Assembly: GCF_002007205.1 (NCBI RefSeq)
Contig: NZ_LAZS01000014.1
Location: 62,001 to 126,000 of the forward strand
Direction of reading: 5' to 3'
Source of the DNA: Ensifer adhaerens
GTDB lineage: Bacteria > Pseudomonadota > Alphaproteobacteria > Rhizobiales > Rhizobiaceae
Length of the DNA stretch: 64,000 nt
Shown: one piece after another, positions 29,639 through 41,232 of the stretch
How positions within the stretch are numbered: the first letter of the stretch is position 1
Layout: each line of letters begins with the position of its first letter
Notes under the pieces: model-generated
The model's database searches: none
Told to the model about the DNA's origin: nothing
The model's input: the letters and a program-made list of their open reading frames with translations, nothing else
Position numbers and translations under genes: made by a program

Positions 29639-30066
29639 CGGTCGATCCGGGTCGAGAGAATGATCGACGACAGCGTCCGGTCGACGCCGTCGATTTCGCC
29701 GATCCGATCGATCAGGAGATCGAGTTCACTGATTGAGGTCGCCGCGACCACGGCGATCAGGTCGAAGCTGCCGCTGACCGAATGCAGCGTCTGGATCTCT
29801 CGGATCGCGCTCAGCTCCGGCGTCACGCGGGGAAGCGCCCGCGGCGCAATGGTGATCAGCACATGCGCTTTCACCAGTCCCTTCTCGTAGCTCTCGGATA
29901 GCCGCACGCCATAGCCTGCAATGATGCCCTCGCGCTCCAGCCGCTCGATGCGAGCCTGCACCGTCGTGCGCGACAGGCCAAGCCTGCGCGCGATCGTCGC
30001 CGTCGGCATGCGGGCGTTTTCGCTTAAGATGGCGAGAAGCTCGCGATCCTTGTCCGTGATCTGCAT
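29635..30066 (-). CDS. Lrp/AsnC-family transcriptional regulator
   Basis: 143 residues: helix-turn-helix (DRELLAILSENARMPTATIARRLGLSRTTVQARIERLEREG) and the RAM/AsnC ligand domain with the VSGSFDLIAVV pattern. The ATG at 30066 was chosen over an upstream TTG. It diverges from a saccharopine-dehydrogenase-like gene, so it likely senses an amino acid, perhaps lysine, and controls that gene. The stop codon lies inside a repeat. Confidence 0.92.
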   Translation of the reverse strand: MQITDKDRELLAILSENARMPTATIARRLGLSRTTVQARIERLEREGIIAGYGVRLSESYEKGLVKAHVLITIAPRALPRVTPELSAIREIQTLHSVSGSFDLIAVVAATSISELDLLIDRIGEIDGVDRTLSSIILSTRIDR

Positions 30067-30191
30067 TTCGTCGATCCGATTGGGCAATCTGCCGAGTTTC
30101 GATAGGCGATTTAGTCATATCACAGCTTCAAATCAACAGCCCCCGCGCCGACAATATGGGCAGAAACAGTTCTCATGCCCTGGGGGAAAGA

Positions 30192-31295
30192 ATGAAGAAT
30201 ATCGTCGTCATCGGAGCAGGCAAGATCGGCTCCACCATCGCTCGCATGCTCGCCCACACCGGCGACTACAGCGTCTGCGTCGCCGACCGCAGCGCCGAGC
30301 AGCTGGAGCAGATCGAGAAGCATGCCGCGATCACGACGGCAACCGTCGACATCGGCGACAAGAAGGCGCTCGTCGCCCTTCTTACCGGCAAGTTCGCGGT
30401 CCTCAGCGCCGCTCCGTTCCACCTGACGGTGGCAATCGCCGAAGCCGCTGCTGAAGCCGGCATCCACTACCTCGACCTCACCGAAGACGTCGAATCCACC
30501 CGCCAGGTCAAGGCGATCGCCGCCAAGGCGAACACCGCCTTCATTCCGCAGTGCGGCCTCGCACCGGGCTTCATCTCGATCGTCGCCAACGACCTCGCCA
30601 GCCGCTTCCAGACGCTCGAAAGCGTGCGCATGCGCGTCGGCGCCCTGCCGCAGTACCCGTCGAACGCTCTGAACTACAACCTCACCTGGAGCACCGACGG
30701 CGTCATCAACGAGTACATCGAGCCCTGCGAGGCGATCGTTGAGAACAATCTGATCGAAGTTCCGGCCATGGAAGAGCGTGAAGAATTCTCGCTCGACGGC
30801 GTCACCTACGAAGCCTTCAACACGTCCGGCGGCCTCGGCACGCTCTGCGAAACGCTGAAGGGCAAGGTCCGTACGCTGAACTACAAGACGATCCGCTATC
30901 CGGGCCATGCCGCGATCATGAAGGCGCTGTTGAACGACCTCGGCCTGCGTCATCGCCGCGAAGTCCTCAAGGACATCTTCGAAAATTCGCTGCCGACCAC
31001 CACCCAGGACGTCGTGGTGATCTTCGTCACCGTTTCGGGCTTCCGTGACGGTCGTCTGATCCAGGAAACCTACGCCAACAAGGTCTATAGCGGCGTCGTT
31101 GCCGGTCGCATGCAGAGCGGCATCCAGATCACCACGGCCGGCAGCATCTGCGCCGTGCTCGATCTGCTCGCCGAAGGCAAGATCGCCTCGAAGGGCTTCG
31201 TTCGCCAGGAAGACATCGGCCTCGACACCTTCCTCGCAAACCGCTTCGGTCACTACTACGCCCAGAAGGGCGAGAGCGAGCGCGTCGCCGGCTGA
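30192..31295 (+). CDS. Saccharopine dehydrogenase-like oxidoreductase
   Basis: 367 residues. The N-terminal Rossmann fold opens with VIGAGKIGSTIARML; the C-terminal saccharopine-dehydrogenase domain carries the conserved CGLAPGF segment. The family includes saccharopine dehydrogenase and lysine 6-dehydrogenase; sequence alone does not decide between them, but a lysine or related amino-acid substrate is plausible given the divergent Lrp gene. The ATG at 30192 has GGGGGAAAG upstream. Monocistronic with its own terminator. Confidence 0.85.
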   Translation: MKNIVVIGAGKIGSTIARMLAHTGDYSVCVADRSAEQLEQIEKHAAITTATVDIGDKKALVALLTGKFAVLSAAPFHLTVAIAEAAAEAGIHYLDLTEDVESTRQVKAIAAKANTAFIPQCGLAPGFISIVANDLASRFQTLESVRMRVGALPQYPSNALNYNLTWSTDGVINEYIEPCEAIVENNLIEVPAMEEREEFSLDGVTYEAFNTSGGLGTLCETLKGKVRTLNYKTIRYPGHAAIMKALLNDLGLRHRREVLKDIFENSLPTTTQDVVVIFVTVSGFRDGRLIQETYANKVYSGVVAGRMQSGIQITTAGSICAVLDLLAEGKIASKGFVRQEDIGLDTFLANRFGHYYAQKGESERVAG

Positions 31296-31322
31296 GCCAA
31301 TCAGTCCTGATGCGCCGACTTC

Positions 31323-31350
31323 AATGCCCGGGTTCAGCCCGGGCATTTTT
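31323..31350 (+). terminator. Terminator after the saccharopine dehydrogenase-like gene
   Basis: AATGCCCGGG (31323-31332) pairs with CCCGGGCATT (31338-31347), running into a T5 tract. Confidence 0.9.
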
Positions 31351-31381
31351 CGTTTGATGATATGACAGGGCAGGACGCGCT

Positions 31382-32809
31382 TCAGTTGCGGCCGAATTCG
31401 TCCTCGATGCGGACGGTGTCGTCGTCCCCGAGATAGGACCCGGTCTGCACCTCGATCAGCTCCAGCGGAATCTTGCCGGGATTGTGCAGCCGGTGCACCA
31501 TGCCCAGCGGAATGAACACCGACTCGTTCTCGTGCAGGAGCCGCGTCTCTTCACCCATCGTGATCTCCGCCGTACCGCGCACGACGATCCAGTGCTCGGC
31601 GCGATGGTGATGCCTCTGCAAGGAGATCTTCTTGCCGGGCATCACGCGCAACCGCTTGACCGAGAAGCGCTCGCCGTCGGAAAGCGCTGCAACGGCGCCC
31701 CAGGGACGGTAGGAGGTCGGGTGCACTTCCGTCAGCGCCGCGGTTTGCGGCGAGCGGGCGAGAACCTTGACGATGTTGCCGACGCTCTGGCTGTCGTCCA
31801 GCCGCCCGACATAGACGGCGTCCTCCCCGGCGATGACGGCCACATCCTCAAGCCCCTGGACGGCCAGGTGAATGTCGCGCGACAGAACCAGCGAATTGCG
31901 GGTGTTCGATACCGTCGCCCTGTCCGTGACGACATTGCCGTCGGCATCCTTGCGGCCTGTCTTCCAGACCGCGTCCCAGCTTCCGAGATCGGACCACAGG
32001 AAGGAAGACGGAACGACGGCAGCGCGCTCGGTCTTTTCGAACACGGCGTAGTCGACCGAGATATCGGGCGCGGCCGCAAAGCTCTCCCCATGAAGGCGGG
32101 TGAAGTCCAAATCCTTGTAAGCGCTTTCCACGGCGCTCTGCGCGGCCTCCCACACCTGCGGCGTGAAACGCTTCAACTCGTCGAGAAAGGGCGTCACCGG
32201 CAGCATGAACAGACCGGAATTCCAGAGGTAGCGCCCGGAAGCGATCATCGCCGCGGCCTTGGCGCGATCCGGCTTCTCGACGAAGCGCGCCACCCGGTTC
32301 GTACCTTCGGCCAGTTCGTCGCCGCACTCGATGTAGCCGTAGCCGGTAGCCGGCTCGGTTGGCGTGATGCCGAACGTCACCAGCTCTCCCCGCACGGCGG
32401 CGGCATGCGCCCTTAGAATGCAATCCCGGTAGATGGCGCCGGCATCGATCTCGTGATCGGAGGCGAGCACCTGCATGATCGCCCCTTCGCCGTAGCGGCT
32501 AAGGACCGCAAACGCGGCAGCGGCGAGAGCCGGTGCGGTATTGCGCGCCACCGGCTCCAGCAGGATCTCACCGAGATGAGCCTGGAGCGCACGCGCCTGC
32601 TCGGCGACGATGAAGCGGAAGTCGCTGTTGGTGACGACGATGGCCGGCTCGTATCGCGCCGGGTCGCTCACCCGTTCGAGCGTCTGCTGGAACAGCGAGT
32701 GTTCGGAGAGGATCTGCAGGAACTGCTTCGGCGCAGCGGAGCGCGAGAGCGGCCACAGCCGGGTGCCTTTTCCACCGGCCATGATGACAGGAACAATCTT
32801 CGACGTCAT
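31382..32809 (-). CDS. manC: Mannose-1-phosphate guanylyltransferase / mannose-6-phosphate isomerase
   Basis: 475-residue bifunctional type II PMI/GMP enzyme making GDP-mannose for polysaccharides. The nucleotidyltransferase half has IMAGGKGTRLWPLSRS and FVEKPD; the C-terminal cupin half has the isomerase motif with QRHHHRAEHWIVV and VFIPLGMVHRLHNPG. The start at 32809 places the pyrophosphorylase motif at the usual N-terminal position. Stands alone between the saccharopine dehydrogenase terminator and the atp operon terminator. Confidence 0.95.
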   Translation of the reverse strand: MTSKIVPVIMAGGKGTRLWPLSRSAAPKQFLQILSEHSLFQQTLERVSDPARYEPAIVVTNSDFRFIVAEQARALQAHLGEILLEPVARNTAPALAAAAFAVLSRYGEGAIMQVLASDHEIDAGAIYRDCILRAHAAAVRGELVTFGITPTEPATGYGYIECGDELAEGTNRVARFVEKPDRAKAAAMIASGRYLWNSGLFMLPVTPFLDELKRFTPQVWEAAQSAVESAYKDLDFTRLHGESFAAAPDISVDYAVFEKTERAAVVPSSFLWSDLGSWDAVWKTGRKDADGNVVTDRATVSNTRNSLVLSRDIHLAVQGLEDVAVIAGEDAVYVGRLDDSQSVGNIVKVLARSPQTAALTEVHPTSYRPWGAVAALSDGERFSVKRLRVMPGKKISLQRHHHRAEHWIVVRGTAEITMGEETRLLHENESVFIPLGMVHRLHNPGKIPLELIEVQTGSYLGDDDTVRIEDEFGRN

Positions 32810-32928
32810 GCCAGCGGTCTCTCTTCCTGGGCTGAACGATGCGGGCTCAATACAGTAGCCGTGACGAAGAATGGCCAAAACGGCCGGTCCGGCTGCTATT
32901 GGTTACAAGATCAGGCGAAACAGGCAAC

Positions 32929-32952
32929 AAAAAACCCCGCTCGAAGGCGGGG
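32929..32952 (-). terminator. Terminator of the atpHAGDC operon
   Basis: On the minus strand CCCCGC-CTTCGA-GCGGGG is followed by TTTTTT, 36 bp after the atpC stop. Confidence 0.85.
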
Positions 32953-32987
32953 CTTTCTCATTCGCTTCACCCTTCCGGGTGTCCCTT

Positions 32988-33389
32988 TCAGGCCGGGATC
33001 ACGATCTCGCCGAGCTTCGTCAGTTCGGCGACGAACTGCTCCAGACGGGTCTTCTTCTCGTCGCCGGCTCCTTCCAGCTCGGCACGAACCGCGTCGATGC
33101 GGTTCTCGAGCACCGTGCGGTCGAGTTCATCGACATGGACGGCGGATTCGGCAAGCAGCGTGCAGCCGGTCGGCAGGATATCGGCGAAACCGCCGAACAC
33201 CACGAAGCGCTCCGTCTTGCCATCGGCCGTCTTCACCGAGACCACGCCAGGCTTGATCGTCGTCATCGTCGGCGCGTGATTGGCCATCACGGTCATCTCG
33301 CCCTCGGTCGCCGGAATGACGACTTCCGTCACCTTTTCGGAGAGGAGCAGGCGCTCGGGGGAAACAAGCTCAAAGTTGAAATCGGCCAT
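32988..33389 (-). CDS. atpC: F1 ATP synthase subunit epsilon
   Basis: 133 residues. N-terminal beta-sandwich (VSPERLLLSEKVTEVVIPATEGEMTV, ANHAPTMTTIKPGV, FGGFADI) and C-terminal helical hairpin. Regulates rotation of the F1 motor. Last gene of atpHAGDC, separated from atpD by a strong hairpin. The ATG at 33389 fits relatives; an ATG two codons upstream is possible. Confidence 0.96.
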   Translation of the reverse strand: MADFNFELVSPERLLLSEKVTEVVIPATEGEMTVMANHAPTMTTIKPGVVSVKTADGKTERFVVFGGFADILPTGCTLLAESAVHVDELDRTVLENRIDAVRAELEGAGDEKKTRLEQFVAELTKLGEIVIPA

Positions 33390-33468
33390 GACCATTCACT
33401 TCTTGTGGGCGCGCCACCCAAAAAGGCGGCTGTGCATGTCTTCCCTGCCATTATCGAAGGCAGGACGA

Positions 33469-33496
33469 AAGCCTCGGCGCCAGGGCGCCGAGGCTT
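33469..33496 (-). repeat. Perfect 13-bp hairpin between atpD and atpC
   Basis: Arms AAGCCTCGGCGCC (33469-33481) and GGCGCCGAGGCTT (33484-33496) are complementary with a 2-nt centre. No T-tract on the minus strand. It begins 11 bp after the atpD stop and lies about 80 bp before atpC. Confidence 0.75.
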
Positions 33497-33506
33497 AACA
33501 GTCAAA

Positions 33507-35048
<1,542 letters not shown>

Positions 35049-35930
35049 TTAGAGCGCTTCCGCGCCCGAGATGATTTCAATGAGTTCCTTGGTGATCTGA
35101 GCCTGGCGCTGACGGTTGTAGTTCAGCGTCAGCTTGTTGATCATGTCACCAGCATTGCGCGTCGCATTATCCATCGCGCTCATCTTCGCGCCCATTTCGC
35201 CGGCGACGTTCTCGAGCAGGGCCCGGAAGATCTGCACGGAAATGTTGCGCGGAATGAGATCGGTGAGGATCGCGCCCGCGTCCGGCTCATACTCGTAGAC
35301 GGCCGAAGCATCCGATGCTTCCGCTGCGACCGGGCCGGCCGAAGCGGGGATCAGTTGCTGAGCCGTCGGAATCTGGGCGATAACGGACTTGAACTCAGAA
35401 TAGAACAGCGTGCAGACATCGAACTCGCCCTTTTCAAAGAGCGCGATGACCTTGTGGCCAATCTGGTCGGCGTTTTCAAAGCCGATCTTCTTGACCTCAC
35501 GCAGGTCGACACGATCGATGATCAGCGACGCGTATTCGCGGCGCAGAATATCGAAGCCCTTCTTGCCGACGCAGATGATCTTGACCGTCTTGCCGGCTGC
35601 AAGCAGCTTGCGAACGTGGTCGCGGGCGTGACGGGCGATCTGCGAGTTGAAGCCGCCGCAAAGGCCGCGTTCAGCCGTGCAGACGACCAGAAGGTGCGTA
35701 TCGTCCTTGCCGGTTCCGGTCATCAGAGCAGGCGCGCTGTCGTCCGCGCCAACCGCCTGGGCGATATTGGCGAGAACGGCAGCCATGCGCTGCGAGTAAG
35801 GCCGGGCGGCCTCGGCCGCCTCCTGCGCACGCCGAAGCTTCGCCGCGGCGACCATTTTCATCGCCTTGGTGATCTTCTGCGTCGCCTTGACGGAGGCGAT
35901 CCGGTTCTTCAGATCCTTAAGTGAAGGCAT
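35049..35930 (-). CDS. atpG: F1 ATP synthase subunit gamma
   Basis: 293 residues forming the central stalk. Conserved N-terminal coiled coil ([33 protein letters not shown]) and the C-terminal [34 protein letters not shown] pattern, here summarised by [12 protein letters not shown]. Lies 27 bp after atpA. Confidence 0.97.
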   Translation of the reverse strand: MPSLKDLKNRIASVKATQKITKAMKMVAAAKLRRAQEAAEAARPYSQRMAAVLANIAQAVGADDSAPALMTGTGKDDTHLLVVCTAERGLCGGFNSQIARHARDHVRKLLAAGKTVKIICVGKKGFDILRREYASLIIDRVDLREVKKIGFENADQIGHKVIALFEKGEFDVCTLFYSEFKSVIAQIPTAQQLIPASAGPVAAEASDASAVYEYEPDAGAILTDLIPRNISVQIFRALLENVAGEMGAKMSAMDNATRNAGDMINKLTLNYNRQRQAQITKELIEIISGAEAL

Positions 35931-35957
35931 CCGTTATCCGTCCTAAATGAAATCCGC

Positions 35958-37487
35958 TCAGGCGAAAGACTTGGCGAAGCTGTCGATTGCAGCCTTCAGC
36001 TTGCCCTTGACGTCGTCGGAGATCGCCTTGTCCTTGCGGATGGTTTCCAGGATGTCCTTGCCTTCCGAACGCATGTACGAAAGCAGGCCCTGCTCGAACT
36101 TGCCGACCTGGTTGACCGGCAGCTTGTCGAGGTAACCGTTGACGCCTGCGAAGATGACAGCGACCTGCTCTTCCGTCTTCAGCGGCGAGAACTGCGGCTG
36201 CTTCAGGAGTTCGGTCAGGCGGGCACCGCGGTTCAGCAGGCGCTGCGTAGCGGCGTCGAGGTCCGAACCGAACTGAGCGAAGGCGGCCATTTCGCGATAC
36301 TGGGCGAGTTCGCCCTTGATCGAGCCGGCAACCTGCTTCATCGCCTTGATCTGCGCGGCGGAACCGACGCGCGAAACCGACAGACCGACGTTAACGGCCG
36401 GACGGATGCCCTGGTAGAACAGGTCGGTTTCAAGGAAGATCTGGCCGTCGGTGATCGAGATCACGTTGGTCGGAATGAACGCCGAAACGTCGTTGCCCTG
36501 CGTTTCGATGACCGGCAGAGCCGTCAGCGAGCCAGCGCCCATGTCGTCGTTCAGCTTTGCAGCGCGCTCGAGCAGACGGGAGTGCAGGTAGAAAACGTCG
36601 CCCGGGTAAGCTTCGCGGCCCGGCGGGCGGCGCAGCAGCAGCGACATCTGACGGTAGGAAACGGCCTGCTTCGACAGGTCGTCGTAGCCGATGAGAGCGT
36701 GCTTGCCGTTGTCACGGAAGTATTCGCCCATCGCGCAACCGGCGAACGGTGCGAGATACTGCATCGGAGCCGGGTCGGAAGCCGTCGCAGCAACGATGAT
36801 CGAGTACTGCAGAGCGCCACGCTCTTCCAGAACCTTCACGAACTGGGCAACCGTCGAACGCTTCTGGCCGATTGCGACGTAGACGCAATACAGCTTGTCA
36901 CCTTCCGGACCATTGTCGTGAATGGCCTTCTGGTTGAGGATCGTGTCGAGGATGATCGCGGTCTTGCCGGTCTGGCGGTCGCCGATGACGAGCTCGCGCT
37001 GGCCGCGGCCGACCGGGATGAGGGCGTCGATGGCCTTGAGGCCGGTCGACATCGGCTCATGCACCGACTTGCGCGGAATGATGCCCGGAGCCTTGACGTC
37101 GACGCGCGAGCGCTGCTTGGCGTTGATCGGGCCCTTGCCGTCGATCGGGTTGCCGAGCGCGTCGACGACGCGGCCAAGCAGTTCCGGACCAACCGGGACG
37201 TCCACGATGGCGCCAGTCCGCTTGACGGTGTCGCCTTCCTTGATGTCACGGTCCGAACCGAAGATAACGACACCGACGTTGTCGGCTTCGAGGTTCAGCG
37301 CCATGCCACGAATTCCACCCGGGAATTCGACCATTTCGCCTGCCTGAACATTGTCGAGACCGTAGACGCGGGCAATACCGTCACCGACGGAAAGCACCTG
37401 ACCGACTTCGGAGACTTCTGCTTCCTGGCCGAAATTTTTGATCTGATCTTTGAGAATTGCGGAAATTTCCGCGGCGCGGATATCCAT
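35958..37487 (-). CDS. atpA: F1 ATP synthase subunit alpha
   Basis: 509 residues. Non-catalytic nucleotide site with P-loop GDRQTGKTA, the [13 protein letters not shown] segment and the [21 protein letters not shown] region with the arginine finger in [10 protein letters not shown]. Its ATG shares one base with the stop codon of atpH (TGATG), so the pair is coupled. Confidence 0.98.
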   Translation of the reverse strand: MDIRAAEISAILKDQIKNFGQEAEVSEVGQVLSVGDGIARVYGLDNVQAGEMVEFPGGIRGMALNLEADNVGVVIFGSDRDIKEGDTVKRTGAIVDVPVGPELLGRVVDALGNPIDGKGPINAKQRSRVDVKAPGIIPRKSVHEPMSTGLKAIDALIPVGRGQRELVIGDRQTGKTAIILDTILNQKAIHDNGPEGDKLYCVYVAIGQKRSTVAQFVKVLEERGALQYSIIVAATASDPAPMQYLAPFAGCAMGEYFRDNGKHALIGYDDLSKQAVSYRQMSLLLRRPPGREAYPGDVFYLHSRLLERAAKLNDDMGAGSLTALPVIETQGNDVSAFIPTNVISITDGQIFLETDLFYQGIRPAVNVGLSVSRVGSAAQIKAMKQVAGSIKGELAQYREMAAFAQFGSDLDAATQRLLNRGARLTELLKQPQFSPLKTEEQVAVIFAGVNGYLDKLPVNQVGKFEQGLLSYMRSEGKDILETIRKDKAISDDVKGKLKAAIDSFAKSFA

Positions 37488-38053
37488 CAGCCGACCTCTT
37501 TCAGTGCAAGCTTAAGGGTAGAGAGTTTGGTGCGAAGGGAAGTGTCAATCTGGCGGGACCCGACCTTGACGATCAGACCTCCAAGAATAGACGGGTCGAC
37601 GGTGACGCTGACCGCCACGTCTTTGCCGGTGACGCCCTTGAGCGTCGCCTTCAATTCGTTTTGCTGCGCCGCTGTGAGCGCATGGGCCGACGTTACGTCG
37701 GCAGTGATTTCACCCCGGTGGCGCGCGGCGATCAGGCGAAACGCCTTGATCATGCCCGGCAGCGCGAAGAGGCGGCGATTGCGCGCAACAACCTTGAGGA
37801 AGTTACCGACGAGCCCGGAGATGCCAGCCTTTTCGGAAACTGCCGAAATGGCCTTGAACTGGTCGTCTGCAGAAAAGACGGGGCTTACGATCAGCCGCTT
37901 CAGGTCGTCGCTGCCGTCGATCAGAGCCTGGACGCGGTTAAGATCCGCACCCACTGCCTCGACGGAATTGGCGCCGAGCGCGAGCTCAAAAAGCGAGGAC
38001 GCATATCTTTCTGCAACACCGGAAATAAGCTGGGATGTGTCTGCCACGGGCAC
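37487..38053 (-). CDS. atpH: F1 ATP synthase subunit delta
   Basis: 188-residue peripheral-stalk subunit linking F1 to the F0 b subunits. N-terminal helical domain ([12 protein letters not shown]) and C-terminal [20 protein letters not shown]. The start is a GTG at 38053 with GAGAGA at the right distance; a second GTG two codons later is too far from it. First gene of atpHAGDC; the promoter must lie in 38054-38310, where I see no clear consensus. Confidence 0.96.
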   Translation of the reverse strand: MPVADTSQLISGVAERYASSLFELALGANSVEAVGADLNRVQALIDGSDDLKRLIVSPVFSADDQFKAISAVSEKAGISGLVGNFLKVVARNRRLFALPGMIKAFRLIAARHRGEITADVTSAHALTAAQQNELKATLKGVTGKDVAVSVTVDPSILGGLIVKVGSRQIDTSLRTKLSTLKLALKEVG

Positions 38054-38310
38054 AAGCTTCTCTCAATTTCATCCAAGAACCGTGCTGGCGGTGGGCCGTC
38101 AACTTAAGATCTTGAATTTGCTGCAATAATTTGCAGGATATCGAGGCCTGGCGACCCACTTCCCCCGCAATTCGCGGTTCGTCTAGCATAGGATGTTTGG
38201 ACTCGCAACACGCGAAGGGCAGGAATGCGGCATAAGTCGGCCACCTTTGGCCGAATTTTGCCGTAAATCGGTTTCCGAGGATGTGAATCGCGAAAACGCG
38301 AGATCGGCGA

Positions 38311-38697
38311 TCAGATCATGCCGAAGACATAGGCGAGCGGAAGGATGGCGAGTGCGGCCTGCACGAGGAGCGCCGTCCAGTTGTAGAGCGTTGCGCCGTT
38401 GTCGCTCATCATGGAGAGAATTCGACCGAAGGCGGCAAGCGCAAAGGCGGCACCGACAGCAAGATACACCATCGGCTGCGCCAGCAGGATGGCGGCAAGC
38501 CCGAGGCCGACATGCATGCCGCCCATGGTCGAGCGCGCCTCGGCAAAACCACCGCGCCGCCCCTCCGCAATGCCGATGCCGGCTGCGCGAAAGGTCAGCC
38601 GCGGGGCAAACAGCATGACGACGCCGATCAGCACCGCTGCCGCCGCCGCGCAGAAGGCGAGGAACTCGCCGGTTTCCGTCGGAATGTAGAACTCCAT
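38311..38697 (-). CDS. DUF4345-type small membrane protein
   Basis: 128 residues with four hydrophobic segments (FLAFCAAAAAVLIGVVMLF, LGLAAILLAQPMVYLAVGAAFA, a final YNWTALLVQAALAILPLAYV). The GGMHVGLGL motif is typical of DUF4345. No function is known to me. Start set at 38697 (MEFYIPTE). Located between atpH and priA on the same strand, with a 257-bp gap to atpH. Confidence 0.7.
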   Translation of the reverse strand: MEFYIPTETGEFLAFCAAAAAVLIGVVMLFAPRLTFRAAGIGIAEGRRGGFAEARSTMGGMHVGLGLAAILLAQPMVYLAVGAAFALAAFGRILSMMSDNGATLYNWTALLVQAALAILPLAYVFGMI

Positions 38698-38835
38698 GCC
38701 TCGTCCCGCCGATGCGCCCGTTGTCACTCCGCCCCGTCTTCGGCCGAAGCGATGCGTCCCTGACCTCTAGCGCATGTCGCCCCGGTTGTGAATCGCCCGC
38801 GGGCTCTTCAATGCAACGATCACAGGAAACTTGAA

Positions 38836-41052
38836 TTACAGGAAGCTTTGGGGATCGATGTCGAGCTGGACGCTGATCGAGCCGCGTTCCTTCGGGCCGG
38901 CAGCGATCATCGCCTTGACGAAGGCCTGCATGTCGCTGTTGCGCCGGCCATGCACCAGCAGCCGGAAGCGGTGCCTCCCGCGCACCAGTGCCAACGGGGC
39001 TTCTGCTGGGCCGAGGATCGAGATGCCGTCCGTGCGGGGCGCTGCCATGCGCAAACCCCGCGCGTGGCCCTCGGCATCCTGGCGCGTGTCGGCCGAAACG
39101 ATCAGCGAGGCAAGGCGGCCGAAGGGCGGCAGCAGCGCCTTCTCGCGCTCGGCGATCTCGCGGTCGTAAAACGCATCCGCATCGCCGGAAACGATCGCCT
39201 GCATCACCGGATGCTGAGGCTGGTAGGTCTGCAGGAGGCCGAGGCTCTTGAGGCCCGTTCGCCCCGCACGCCCCGTTACTTGCGAGAGCAGCTGGAAGGT
39301 CCTCTCCGCCGCGCGCGGATCGCCATTGGCAAGGCCAAGGTCGGCATCGACGATGCCGACCAGCGTCATCAGCGGAAAATTGTGCCCCTTGGCGACGAGC
39401 TGCGTGCCGATGACGATGTCGGCCTCGCCGCGGGCAATGGCGTCGAGTTCCAGCCGCAGACGCTTGACGCCCATCAGGTCGGAAGACAGCACGATGGTGC
39501 GCGCCTCGGGGAAATGCCGTTCCACCTCCTCGGCGATGCGCTCGACCCCGGGACCGCAGGCAACGAGATGGTCCAGCGTGCCGCACTCGGGGCAAGCCTC
39601 CGGCGTGCGCTCGGAATAGCCGCAATGGTGGCACTGGATCTGCCCGCGGAAGCGATGTTCGACGAGCCAGCTGGAACAATCCGGGCACTGGAAGCGGTGA
39701 CCGCAGACGCGGCAGAGCGTCAGGGGCGCGTAACCGCGTCGGTTGAGGAAGAGCAGCGCTTGTTCACCGCGCTCGACAGCCTTGCCGACCTGGTTCAAGA
39801 GCACCGGCGACAGAAAGCCGCCGCGTGCCGGCGGATGCTGGCGCATGTCGACCACGCCGAGCCGCGGCAGCGCCGCATCACCAAAACGGGTCGGCAGGTG
39901 GATCGGCTTGTAGCGGCCGACTTCGCCATTGACCCGGCTTTCGACCGACGGCGTCGCCGACACGAGCACGACGGGAAAGCCGGTGATACGGCCGCGCACG
40001 ACGGCCATGTCGCGTGCATTGTAGAAGACCCGGTCTTCCTGCTTGTAGGCCGGATCATGTTCTTCATCGACGATGATCAGGCCCAGTTCCTCGAACGGCA
40101 GAAACAGCGCCGAGCGCGCACCGGCAACGACCCGCACCGTTCCCGTCGTCACCTGACGCCAGACCTTTTCGCGGGTGCGCGGCGCGAGGTCCGAGTGCCA
40201 CTCGGCCGGTTTCGAGCCGAAGCGATCCTGAAAGCGCTCGAGAAAACTCGACGTCAGCGCGATTTCGGGAAGCAGGATCAGCACCTGCTTGCCGGCGCGC
40301 AGCGTCGCGGCGATCGCCTCGAAATAGACCTCGGTCTTGCCCGAGCCGGTGATGCCGTCGATCAGTGATACAGAAAAGCCGCCCGCTTCGACCGCCGCCA
40401 GCAGATCGGCTGCCGCATCCTTCTGCGGACCTTCGAGCCGGGGCGCGACAAAATCGGGATCGGGCAAGGCGACGACCGGCGGCGGTGCCATGAAGACAGT
40501 TTCAAACACACCCTGCTGCGTCAGCCCGTCGATCACGCTCGACGAGGTGCCCGCCGCATGCGCAAGCCCCGAGCGTGTCCAGGAGAAGCCGTCGCCGGCA
40601 GCGGCAATCACGCGCTCGCGCGCCGCCGTCATGCGCTCCGGCCGCATCTCGGTGAGGCGCAGCGCCTCGACCATAGGCTCCGGATCAAAGGCCGCGGGGG
40701 CGCGAAGCGCCATCCGCGCGACCAGCCCCGGTGGCGTGACCGTATAGGTCGACACCCAATCGAGAAAGGTACGCATGTCGCGCGTCAGCGGTGGGCAGTC
40801 GAATACCTTCTCGATCGATTTGAGTTTCTTGGCATCGACCGTCCCGTCATCCTCGCCATCCCAGACCACGCCGACGACGAGACGGGGCCCGAGCGGCACC
40901 TGCACGATCGAACCCGGCTCGACCGCCATCGTGTCGGGAACCGCATAGGAATAGGCTTTCGGTGCCGGCATGGGCACCAGGACCGGCACGACGCGACGGG
41001 CCGAAACAGGCCCGAGCAAATCGCCGAATAAATCGGTTGAATCGCGAGTCAT
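38836..41052 (-). CDS. priA: Primosomal protein N' (replication restart helicase)
   Basis: 738-residue 3'-to-5' DNA helicase that reloads the replisome at stalled forks. N-terminal DNA-binding domain (PKAYSYAVPD ... VQVPLGPR), Walker A GITGSGKTE, Walker B/DEAH-type DEEHD, and the zinc-binding insertion with Cys pairs (LCRVCGH, CPDCSS, CHHCGYS, CPECGT). Start chosen at 41052 (MTRDSTDLFGD); upstream in-frame codons look unconserved. Divergent from the transaldolase gene. Confidence 0.96.
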   Translation of the reverse strand: MTRDSTDLFGDLLGPVSARRVVPVLVPMPAPKAYSYAVPDTMAVEPGSIVQVPLGPRLVVGVVWDGEDDGTVDAKKLKSIEKVFDCPPLTRDMRTFLDWVSTYTVTPPGLVARMALRAPAAFDPEPMVEALRLTEMRPERMTAARERVIAAAGDGFSWTRSGLAHAAGTSSSVIDGLTQQGVFETVFMAPPPVVALPDPDFVAPRLEGPQKDAAADLLAAVEAGGFSVSLIDGITGSGKTEVYFEAIAATLRAGKQVLILLPEIALTSSFLERFQDRFGSKPAEWHSDLAPRTREKVWRQVTTGTVRVVAGARSALFLPFEELGLIIVDEEHDPAYKQEDRVFYNARDMAVVRGRITGFPVVLVSATPSVESRVNGEVGRYKPIHLPTRFGDAALPRLGVVDMRQHPPARGGFLSPVLLNQVGKAVERGEQALLFLNRRGYAPLTLCRVCGHRFQCPDCSSWLVEHRFRGQIQCHHCGYSERTPEACPECGTLDHLVACGPGVERIAEEVERHFPEARTIVLSSDLMGVKRLRLELDAIARGEADIVIGTQLVAKGHNFPLMTLVGIVDADLGLANGDPRAAERTFQLLSQVTGRAGRTGLKSLGLLQTYQPQHPVMQAIVSGDADAFYDREIAEREKALLPPFGRLASLIVSADTRQDAEGHARGLRMAAPRTDGISILGPAEAPLALVRGRHRFRLLVHGRRNSDMQAFVKAMIAAGPKERGSISVQLDIDPQSFL

Positions 41053-41232
41053 TTTGCCGTGACCTTGCCACGTGTTTCGGTTAAAGAAAACTGCGCTGCG
41101 AACCGCAGCCTTGCAGGCCGCAGGGTTTGTCACGGTTCCACCAGAGTTTCAACGCGCGCGATCTCTGCCAACGGAATTCCTCCCCGGTAGATATGCGCCC
41201 GAACGGCAATCGTGCCCCAAGGGAGTGACCCC

